Made by a program: the position numbers and the translations under genes
Shown: positions 57,346-64,000 of the stretch, piece by piece
Layout: each line of letters starts with the position of its first letter
How positions within the stretch are numbered: the stretch's first letter is position 1
Assembly (NCBI GenBank): GCA_948896875.1
Contig: CAQUWW010000004.1
Location: 4,001-68,000, forward strand
Direction: 5' to 3'
Length of the DNA: 64,000 nt
Source: an uncultured Acetatifactor sp.
GTDB taxonomy: Bacteria > Bacillota > Clostridia > Lachnospirales > Lachnospiraceae
The notes under the pieces: generated by a model
What the model saw: the letters and a program-made list of their open reading frames with translations, nothing else
Databases searched by the model: none
What the model was told of the DNA's origin: nothing

Positions 57346-57473
57346 CTGCTTTGTTCATACCTCCATATATAGTTTTTATTTATGACAGTCAGTTTTGCGA
57401 AGGACTTTTATGTAACGTTCGGACATTATAATATGCACATATCCATGGCAGGGGACGACAGGATGGCTCTTCG

Positions 57474-57500
57474 TACCATGTGCGATATGTGCACATGGTA
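57474..57500. promoter_or_regulatory. 10-bp dyad between binding protein and hydrolase genes
   Basis: TACCATGTGC (57474-57483) and GCACATGGTA (57491-57500) are perfect reverse complements spaced by 7 bases, within the 214-base gap of the third importer operon. It could be an operator for separate control of the hydrolase gene or an mRNA-processing hairpin. Confidence 0.45.
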
Positions 57501-57507
57501 TTATGAA

Positions 57508-57532
57508 ACGGGGCCGCCTGTGACAGCCCCGT
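57508..57532 (-). terminator. Hairpin after the binding-protein gene
   Basis: ACGGGGC (57508-57514) and GCCCCGT (57526-57532) form a 7-bp GC stem with an 11-base loop, 28 bases past the stop on the minus strand and followed by TTTC. A moderate terminator or stabiliser that would raise binding-protein mRNA over hydrolase mRNA, as in the first operon. Confidence 0.6.
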
Positions 57533-57559
57533 ATGGAAGAATCATATATAGTTTCTTTT

Positions 57560-59371
57560 TTATTTCAGATTAGCCATATAATTGTCATACTGTGCCTGGT
57601 AGAGACTTAAATAATCCTCCACACCCATAGTTTTCAATGTATTGAGGTAATTATCCCATTCCTTTTCGATATCCAGGTCACCGGTGATAAACTGTACGGT
57701 TGCCTGATTGACATAGCCGCCAATGGTGAGGGAGTATTCGGAAATCTTCTGTGCCGTCTCAGTATCAAAAGCAATATTGGGCACTAAGCAGTCCAGATCC
57801 GGAGCATAAACATTGTATCGTTCTGCTGCTTTCTGCAGAATGTATTCCAGATTCTTTTCAGTATCTTCTACCAGAATTTCTGAGCGGTAAGCTACATGAT
57901 CGGTACGAATACATACATCAGACGGCCATGTTGCATGGGCATATTCCTTTGAAAAACCATTGCCGATCCAGTCAAAATCATCCCCTATTTTGGTCACTTT
58001 ATAAGTTGCGGTGCCTCCTCCCAGAGAAGTACCTTCCGTAACATAATCCCATGCAAATCCTTGCGGTCCGTCGCCCTGTACGCGGGTACCTTCCTCGCTT
58101 GCCAGGAAATCAAACAATGCGATGGCAATTTCCGGATATCTGCAGTTGGCAGACAGAATACCCAGAGCACTTCCGAAGTAATTGTTGAGGTCCCTTGCCG
58201 CCAGTCTTACGCCATCAGGTCCTGCCACAGGCTCCAGAGCCGTCCAGTTAATCCAGTCGCCATCCTTACCGCTGTCAAAATTTGCCTTGTCCGCCTGATT
58301 TCTGCCGGCCGCATGTAATGCCACCAGATGGTCCCCTTCATTCAGAGTCGCGGCAAACTGATTGGAATCCTGGGTAAAGGTCTGAGTGTCCAGCAACCCT
58401 TCTTTGTATAATTTGTGAATGTAGAGAAGGGCATCTTTGTAAGCATCCTGCATAACGGAATAGGTAATTTTGCCATTCTCCACAGCCAGTCCTGCGCCGA
58501 TAGTAGGATTGGTATTGCTCAGCGGGTTATTGCATTGGATAAAAGAGTTAATCAGCCAGACAGTAGGGTCCGAGGACCAGCCGCCGATATATCCGGTCAT
58601 GGGAACTTCGTCATTCAGTCCGTTTCCATTGGGATCCTGCGTCTTGACCTTTACCATGAAATCATACAGCTCCTCTGTAGTCTCCGGCATTTTGCCGTCA
58701 TTGAGCAGATCAACCCAGGGCTTGTAAATCCACATTCTGTTCTGGAAGTTGTTGTGATAGCTTTCCCCGTCGGCGCCATAAGTGTAAATATGACCGTCGG
58801 ACATGGTCAGATCTCCCTTTCTGGCAGGGCTGATCTCATTCAGTTCGTTCCAGCGTTTTGCGTCTGCAAGGTAATCATCCAGCTGTAAAATCAGCCCCTG
58901 TTCGGCATACAGAGCCGTTTCCGCTTTGGACCAGCGGGTGGCCAGGAAGATATCCGGCATGCTGTCCGGGTCGGACATGACCAGGTTCAGCTTCGTCTTT
59001 GCCTCGTCACCGTCCACATCATAAACAAAATTCAGATGGATGTTGGTCTGCTCTTCAATCCAGTCTGTCACATAGTTGTCCTGCATGGTTCCGCCGCCGG
59101 TGTTGGAAGCATACACGAACACATCCAGGGTCAGCTTTTCGCTTAATGGAAATACCACATCGCTGACAGAATTAAAATCAAAGGCGCCTGTGGATTCCCG
59201 GTTTTCCTGGGATTCCTGTCCCCCTGCCGTACCAGAGCTGTCCGTAGGGGGGACGCCTGTTTCACTGCTGCCACCTCCGGACGAACCACAGCCTGCCATC
59301 GCCACTGCTGCCATTGCCATAGTTGTCAGCATTGTGACAGCTTTTTTGAAATACTTTGTTTCTTTTTTCAT
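57560..59371 (-). CDS. Sugar ABC transporter solute-binding lipoprotein
   Basis: 603 residues from ATG 59371, preceded by AAAGGAGGTTTG (an in-frame ATG at 59452 lies inside the upstream gene). Lipobox AMAGC with the lipidated cysteine at 28, then a Gly/Ser-rich spacer. The mature domain contains WIEEQTNIHLNFVYDVDGDE and the following KLNLVMSDPDSMPDIF, paralogous to the protein at 13716-15515. Within its operon it serves the two permeases upstream and probably delivers the substrate of the frameshifted GH95-like hydrolase downstream. Confidence 0.94.
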   Translation of the reverse strand: MKKETKYFKKAVTMLTTMAMAAVAMAGCGSSGGGSSETGVPPTDSSGTAGGQESQENRESTGAFDFNSVSDVVFPLSEKLTLDVFVYASNTGGGTMQDNYVTDWIEEQTNIHLNFVYDVDGDEAKTKLNLVMSDPDSMPDIFLATRWSKAETALYAEQGLILQLDDYLADAKRWNELNEISPARKGDLTMSDGHIYTYGADGESYHNNFQNRMWIYKPWVDLLNDGKMPETTEELYDFMVKVKTQDPNGNGLNDEVPMTGYIGGWSSDPTVWLINSFIQCNNPLSNTNPTIGAGLAVENGKITYSVMQDAYKDALLYIHKLYKEGLLDTQTFTQDSNQFAATLNEGDHLVALHAAGRNQADKANFDSGKDGDWINWTALEPVAGPDGVRLAARDLNNYFGSALGILSANCRYPEIAIALFDFLASEEGTRVQGDGPQGFAWDYVTEGTSLGGGTATYKVTKIGDDFDWIGNGFSKEYAHATWPSDVCIRTDHVAYRSEILVEDTEKNLEYILQKAAERYNVYAPDLDCLVPNIAFDTETAQKISEYSLTIGGYVNQATVQFITGDLDIEKEWDNYLNTLKTMGVEDYLSLYQAQYDNYMANLK

Positions 59372-59432
59372 ACAAACCTCCTTTGTTCGTACCTGTATTT
59401 TTGTAGCGGAACGGTTTGCTCCGCATCCAAAT

Positions 59433-60326
59433 CTAGCCTTTGACGGACCCAATCATGACACCTTTAGCGAAATGCTTCTGAATAAAGGGATACAAAACCA
59501 TCAAAGGTAATGTGCTTAGTACGATTGTCCCATATTTCAGCATTTCACTCAGATATTGATTCTTTGCAATCAGGTCCAGGTCCACAGAGCCGATATTCGT
59601 CAGATCAACTTTTGACATCAGTAAAATTCTGCGTAATACCAGCTGTAATGTATATTTATCTTCGGAATTCAAATAGATCATGGCATTAAAGTAGCCATTC
59701 CACAGCGGCATTGCGCACCAGAGGCACATGACCGCGACAATTGCCTTCGACAGAGGAACAACAATTCTGGTAAAAAACCGAAAGTCGGAACAGCCGTCCA
59801 TTTCTGCCGCTTCCAGAAGCTCTTTCGGAATGGATTGTTTGAAAAAGGTTCTGGCAACCACCACATTATAAGCGCTTACACATCCCGGGAGAATCACTGA
59901 CCACATGGTATCCAGTAATTTCAGATTTTTAATCAGAAGATAACTGGGAATCATTCCGCCGGAGAACATCATTGTAAATACAAACAACATTGTGAACAAT
60001 TTTTTCCCTTTAAAATCATCTCTTGACAGGGGATAGGCTGCCAGAAGCGTCATGACAACACTTATGATCACGCCGATGAAGGTGTATATTACCGTATTCT
60101 TATAACCGACCCATATGGAAGTGTAGCCAAATACAGTTTTATAACCTTCAAAGGTAAATCCTACCGGAAGCAGTCGTACCTTCCCTCCAAGAAGGGCGTC
60201 ACCCGAACTGAAGGAACAGCTGACAACATAAATGATAGGGTATAATACAATCAGCCCAAAACACAGTAGTAAAAGATCATTTAGAAGATATACGATTTTA
60301 TCCTGTGTGAATCTTTTCCTTTTCAC
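59433..60326 (-). CDS. Carbohydrate ABC transporter permease, YtcP/MalG type (GTG start)
   Basis: 297 residues starting at GTG 60326, with GGAGGG seven bases upstream. About six membrane segments and the docking loop EAAEMDGCSDFRFFTRIVVP. It is very similar along its length to the permease at 15644-16534, down to the C-terminal VMIGSVKG. It follows the first permease gene by 12 bases. Confidence 0.94.
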   Translation of the reverse strand: MKRKRFTQDKIVYLLNDLLLLCFGLIVLYPIIYVVSCSFSSGDALLGGKVRLLPVGFTFEGYKTVFGYTSIWVGYKNTVIYTFIGVIISVVMTLLAAYPLSRDDFKGKKLFTMLFVFTMMFSGGMIPSYLLIKNLKLLDTMWSVILPGCVSAYNVVVARTFFKQSIPKELLEAAEMDGCSDFRFFTRIVVPLSKAIVAVMCLWCAMPLWNGYFNAMIYLNSEDKYTLQLVLRRILLMSKVDLTNIGSVDLDLIAKNQYLSEMLKYGTIVLSTLPLMVLYPFIQKHFAKGVMIGSVKG

Positions 60327-60338
60327 TGTATGCCCTCC

Positions 60339-61292
60339 TTATACAAAGCCGTTTCCGGACAGCTTATCTGCAAGTTTGTTCGCGGAAAGTAACAGAATGA
60401 GTCCTACCAGAGACTGAAACAGTCCTATGGCGGTGGAATATGAAAAATCCGGGAAGGAGGACACCAGAGACACCTTATATGCATAAGTATTGATGACTTC
60501 CGAGGTGCTCAGATTATTCTGGTTCTGCATCGCCAGAACTTTTTCATATCCTACATTCAGAATATTTCCCATATTCAGAATCAGCATGATGACGGCGGTG
60601 GGGATGACTTCCGGAAGATCGATATGTCGTATTCTCTGCAGCAGAGTGGCTCCGTCGATGATGGCGGCTTCATGTAGCTGCATATCCACACCGGCCAGGG
60701 TAGCCAGATAGATGATAGCCCCGTAACCGGTCCCCTGCCATACGCCGCTCCATACATAGAGGGAAGGAAAGGCGGATGCGTTTCCTATTATATTTATACC
60801 GAATGTTTCATAGACAGCGCTTCCCAGTATACCCATTCTTGTATCCAGAATCAGCCGGATAATTCCCACGAAAACTACGGTGGAGATGAAGTATGGACAA
60901 TAGGTAATCATCTGAATGGTTTTGCGGAATTTGGTATATCTGGTATAATTCAGGCACAAGGCCAGAACAACGGAACAGGGAACTGTAACTATGAGGGAAT
61001 ACACGGAGAGTACCAGTGTATTTCGCAGGCACTCGATAAAATTGTAGTTTTTAAAAAACTTAATAAAATGGTAGAAACCGTGCTGTTCCGTCCAGGGACT
61101 TCCCCAGATCCCTAATGTGGCCTTATAATTTTTAAAGGCGATCATGACTCCATACATAGGGCCATATGCGAAGATAAGCAGCAGTATTAACGGAGGAAGT
61201 ATCATTATATATAATTGCCAATGATTCTTCAAATATTTCAGCAGACTTTTTCTGTTTGCCGGATGCTGTTTTTTTATACTTTTTGATATCAT
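60339..61292 (-). CDS. Sugar ABC transporter permease, LplB type
   Basis: 317 residues, first gene of the third importer operon, with about six membrane segments. The docking motif is EAAIIDGATLLQRIRHIDLP and the C-terminus ADKLSGNGFV. AAAGGAGACAC precedes the ATG. It is the paralogue of the permease at 16564-17511. The operon's upstream region carries two ATATACACTT sites 21 bp apart. Confidence 0.94.
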   Translation of the reverse strand: MISKSIKKQHPANRKSLLKYLKNHWQLYIMILPPLILLLIFAYGPMYGVMIAFKNYKATLGIWGSPWTEQHGFYHFIKFFKNYNFIECLRNTLVLSVYSLIVTVPCSVVLALCLNYTRYTKFRKTIQMITYCPYFISTVVFVGIIRLILDTRMGILGSAVYETFGINIIGNASAFPSLYVWSGVWQGTGYGAIIYLATLAGVDMQLHEAAIIDGATLLQRIRHIDLPEVIPTAVIMLILNMGNILNVGYEKVLAMQNQNNLSTSEVINTYAYKVSLVSSFPDFSYSTAIGLFQSLVGLILLLSANKLADKLSGNGFV

Positions 61293-61349
61293 CTATGTGT
61301 CTCCTTTCCTGTTGGATTTTATTGAAACACAACTTTCGGCGATTTGTAT

Positions 61350-61380
61350 ATATACACTTCTCTTATTGCCATATACACTT
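61350..61380 (-). promoter_or_regulatory. Two ATATACACTT sites, 21 bp apart
   Basis: ATATACACTT occurs at 61350-61359 and 61371-61380 (AAGTGTATAT on the gene strand). Spacing of 21 bp puts both on one DNA face. They sit upstream of a weak promoter region, with TAAAAT as the best -10, consistent with activation. The same 10-mer lies before the paralogous operon at 17584-17593. The adjacent AraC-type regulator is the best candidate to bind. Confidence 0.6.
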
Positions 61381-61405
61381 TCCTTACGAAAAAAAGGACA
61401 AAAAA

Positions 61406-61441
61406 ATTGAATATTCATTTGCCCTAAAATGAATATTCAAT
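61406..61441 (-). terminator. Terminator of the AraC-type regulator gene
   Basis: ATTGAATATTCATTT (61406-61420) and AAATGAATATTCAAT (61427-61441) form a perfect 15-bp stem with a 6-base loop. On the minus strand it is followed by TTTTTTTG. It separates the regulator gene from the transporter operon, which therefore needs its own promoter. Confidence 0.8.
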
Positions 61442-61468
61442 CCTGTGATTTCCTTTATTCCCGCGGGT

Positions 61469-63844
61469 TTATTCTTTGGAATCGATGTTCTTCCACCCGG
61501 AGGTGCTCAATCCTGTGACCCGCTTAAAAGCACGACAGAAGGAGTTCTCCGAGGTATATCCAGTATATTCTGCTATTTCTTTTATGGTCAGCCTGCCTGC
61601 CCGTAACAGCTCCTTGGCTTTATCCATACGTACCTTTTCCACATACGCAGAAAAATTGACTCCGGTTTCCTGCTTGAATCTGGCGGACAGATATCCTTCA
61701 TTCATCTGGAGTGCTTCTGCCGCACTGGTCAGGGATAAATTGGTATCTCCGAAATTCAGATTTACATAGGCAGTGACTGCCGCCAGGTCAAAGATTTTTT
61801 TGCTTTTCTGTTCATAGATATATTGACTGGCCTGCAGGTATATGGCCTGTGTAACTCGTATTCGTTCCAACAGATTGCCATTGTGGTTCTGCTCCAGCAG
61901 AAGATAATATTCTCTGTATTGTTTTTCCTCCATTTCCAGCAGTTCTATGATTTTCACCAGGTTGATCTGCAGCTCATCCACCAGCAGATTCTGCATATAG
62001 GTGCTGAAGTTCCCATTGATAAAATATTGTTGAATGATCTCCTTAAAACTGGTATACACCGCCTCTACCTCACCCCGCAGTACCTGACGGAACAGAACTT
62101 TAGTCTTTTCCTCGGACGGATAGGAAGGTGCTTCCGCTTTCTGATTTGTATACCATAAAATATCGTTATGAAATGTCTGGCCCATATACAGGTGCAGAAT
62201 TGCGGCATTTTCATAGGAAGCACTGATATCTGACAAATTCGATACCAGGGTTCCGCCATAAACATATAAAAGCTTTGATACATGGGGAAGCAGTTCATTT
62301 CTTATTTTCTGTATGGTTTCCTCTGTATAAAGTTTGTAGCTTTCCTGCATTTCCCGAGGCAGAGTCAGAATTGCCACAACCCTGTCCTGCCCATTGTTCA
62401 CCATCCAGATATCCGGCAATACTTTTCTGGCAGCCTCGGTTATGGAGAGGGTGTACAGGCGTTGAACATCTGCTTCCTGTTCAAACATTGATTCCATTGC
62501 GGCTTCCAATTTAAGAATGACGACCCAAAATACTCTATTCTGATAATCAAAGTGTATATATTCCGCATTTTTTCCGATATCTTCTTCCAGCTCCGCCTTT
62601 CCGTATAACAGCTGATTCAGAAAGAAATTCTGCAGATAGGGCTGTTGAGCTTCTATGACATCCTGCAATTCAGTATTAATGTCTTTCAGCTTTTTATAAG
62701 ACTTCTGAACATGGGAAAATATGGTTTTGTGGTCAACTTCATGTCCGCTTTCCATAACATCGTTAATCAGTTCGTTGACCGGCTTGGCAATTTTATGTGA
62801 CATTTTGAGGCTGAGCAGGATGCCTACCATTGCGGCAATGGATATCAACAGCAGCATATACAGCACGGTAGTGTAACCTCGTACTTTTACGGCCAGGGAT
62901 GACTGGAGGGCATAATATGTCAGTCCGGAACGGGGAGAATGGCATTGTGTCAGCAAGTATTGCTCTCCCTGATATCTGACCATTTTACAGGAGACCCCTT
63001 CGGAAGAAAGACCGCTCTCTTTTGCCAGATTTCTGATGCTGCGCACATGATCCGTGATACTGTTATTATCGTTCGGGCTTTCGGAGCCAGCTATGGAAGG
63101 GACCGAATCTAACAAATCATAATTTTCATAGTATATCATATTCCCCTGACGATTGGTGATAAACTGCAGACCGGTGTAGGATATGGCCGGCATGAGGGTC
63201 TCTATCGCGTCCTTTTTAATGTATATTTTAATGACACATTTATCAGATAACGAATAGGAGGTCACGGGAATTTCATAAGTGAGCATGGGTAATATGGTAT
63301 TCTCAGTACATAGTCTGTAATTTTGCAGAGCGGTAAGACCGTATTTTTGAGATACGGTTTGCCTTTGTGAGTACCAGTCTTCATATGTTTCATATTGCTC
63401 TTCATGCAGATATAAATTATAAAAATCCTGATAAGTGTAAGCTGTTTTGTAATTGATTACCGCTTCTCCCTTATCAAAGAAAATAAAGTAGTCAAATATA
63501 TACTTGTTAGAAAATGATATGTCGGACAAAACATTCTGCAGTTCAATGATTTTATACAGATTCGGATAGGAGAAACAATCCGTCCTTCCGATAAACTGTC
63601 TCACCCTGGCATTGTCGGCAATCAACCGGCCGATACTCTCCACTTCGGCTAAAAAGGTATCCACGGATTCCACAGAATGTCCGTATTCGTCGACAATTTT
63701 CGACACGTCATCCTCCTCGATAATTGTGAGGACTCTGATAGAATAGAGGGAGCAAATCACCAGCGGTATGAAGAGGACAATCAGATAGGTTCGCAAATAT
63801 CCTAATAATATGCTGTTTTTATCGCCTTTTTTCGCTTTTTCCAA
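61469..63844 (-). CDS. Membrane-bound AraC family regulator (YesN-like sensor)
   Basis: 791 residues. A short cytoplasmic start, a transmembrane segment (about 17-40), an extracytoplasmic sensor of Cache type (about 41-320), a second membrane segment (326-347) with a HAMP-like stretch (MSHKIAKPVNELIN), a cytoplasmic middle region and a C-terminal AraC double helix-turn-helix (about 690-791, SAAEALQMNEGYLSARFKQE and EIAEYTGYTSENSFCRAF). Such one-piece sensors activate the neighbouring sugar transporter genes when a glycan, or the loaded binding protein, is detected. Its own promoter is at 63902-63930, and it is ended by the hairpin at 61406. Confidence 0.93.
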   Translation of the reverse strand: MEKAKKGDKNSILLGYLRTYLIVLFIPLVICSLYSIRVLTIIEEDDVSKIVDEYGHSVESVDTFLAEVESIGRLIADNARVRQFIGRTDCFSYPNLYKIIELQNVLSDISFSNKYIFDYFIFFDKGEAVINYKTAYTYQDFYNLYLHEEQYETYEDWYSQRQTVSQKYGLTALQNYRLCTENTILPMLTYEIPVTSYSLSDKCVIKIYIKKDAIETLMPAISYTGLQFITNRQGNMIYYENYDLLDSVPSIAGSESPNDNNSITDHVRSIRNLAKESGLSSEGVSCKMVRYQGEQYLLTQCHSPRSGLTYYALQSSLAVKVRGYTTVLYMLLLISIAAMVGILLSLKMSHKIAKPVNELINDVMESGHEVDHKTIFSHVQKSYKKLKDINTELQDVIEAQQPYLQNFFLNQLLYGKAELEEDIGKNAEYIHFDYQNRVFWVVILKLEAAMESMFEQEADVQRLYTLSITEAARKVLPDIWMVNNGQDRVVAILTLPREMQESYKLYTEETIQKIRNELLPHVSKLLYVYGGTLVSNLSDISASYENAAILHLYMGQTFHNDILWYTNQKAEAPSYPSEEKTKVLFRQVLRGEVEAVYTSFKEIIQQYFINGNFSTYMQNLLVDELQINLVKIIELLEMEEKQYREYYLLLEQNHNGNLLERIRVTQAIYLQASQYIYEQKSKKIFDLAAVTAYVNLNFGDTNLSLTSAAEALQMNEGYLSARFKQETGVNFSAYVEKVRMDKAKELLRAGRLTIKEIAEYTGYTSENSFCRAFKRVTGLSTSGWKNIDSKE

Positions 63845-63901
63845 AATTTTTCTTTTTGCATCATTTTTACCGGGCCTGTCTGAATTTATGGGAACGTGTT
63901 T

Positions 63902-63930
63902 ATTCTAGCAAATAAAATTTGGGTGTGCAA
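63902..63930 (-). promoter_or_regulatory. Promoter of the AraC-type sensor gene
   Basis: On the minus strand TTGCAC (63930-63925), a 17-bp spacer and TAGAAT (63907-63902), 58 bases before the gene. Confidence 0.75.
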
Positions 63931-64000
63931 GCCTGCGGGTAAAACTTTTGAGTTTCCCCATTTTTTCTGGTGGCCTTATCATGCCTAATCTAAAATAAAA

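Overview
This window looks like part of the chromosome of a gut-type Lachnospiraceae (Clostridia, Firmicutes). Ribosome binding sites are strong (AGGAGG type) and start codons mixed (ATG, GTG, TTG). There are three separate CUT1-type sugar ABC importers of the LplB/YtcP/lipoprotein kind, each with or near glycoside hydrolases, a YesN-like AraC sensor-regulator, and families common in that group (DUF1538 with PII, PadR/DUF1700/DUF4097, ECF sigma/DUF4367). I saw no rRNA, tRNA, CRISPR array, transposase or prophage gene. The genus is inferred from gene content only.

Layout. 2-7525 (+): end of an arabino-oligosaccharide-type operon, with a solute-binding protein cut by the window edge, two permeases and two GH51 arabinofuranosidases, the last two genes overlapping by ATGA. 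7817-15515 (-): a GH95 hydrolase, a NifS-like cysteine desulfurase, a double-thioredoxin/CcdA membrane protein, and then the solute-binding protein of a second importer whose permeases run to 17511. 17512-22551 (+): pyrG behind a leader that looks like a transcription attenuator, then purF and an AI-2E family membrane protein. 22616-27253 (+): an AraC regulator and three Gfo/Idh/MocA oxidoreductases. 27329-29411: a TipA-like MerR regulator convergent with a MATE exporter. 29412-37103: repeats, metallo-beta-lactamase fold hydrolase, DUF2971, phosphoesterase, Nudix, Uma2, a DUF1538-PII pair and an unknown possibly nuclease-like protein. 37636-40272 (+): PadR/DUF1700/DUF4097 envelope operon. 40338-42891 (-): PepV-like dipeptidase and a URO-D family protein.

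43042-54747 is the accessory and least understood part: a lipoprotein, a decayed AlbA-type ATP-binding gene, an ECF sigma factor with a DUF4367 partner and a secreted protein that appear to share one promoter motif, several unrecognised proteins including a HExxHH metallopeptidase, a broken Uma2 gene, a C39-like protease with a 15-residue tandem repeat, and a SpoIID/peptidoglycan-binding/LysM protein. 54768-63844 (-) is a complete third sugar-use locus: AraC sensor, two permeases, solute-binding lipoprotein and a frameshifted GH95-like hydrolase.

How they work together: the three importers with GH51, GH95 and GH95-like enzymes describe an organism that takes up oligosaccharides from plant or host glycans and trims them mostly inside the cell (the hydrolases have no signal peptides). 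The second and third importers are clear paralogues, and the DNA upstream of both holds the 10-mer ATATACACTT, which suggests shared control by the YesN-like regulator at the right end. Core nucleotide genes (pyrG, purF) sit between these sugar blocks.
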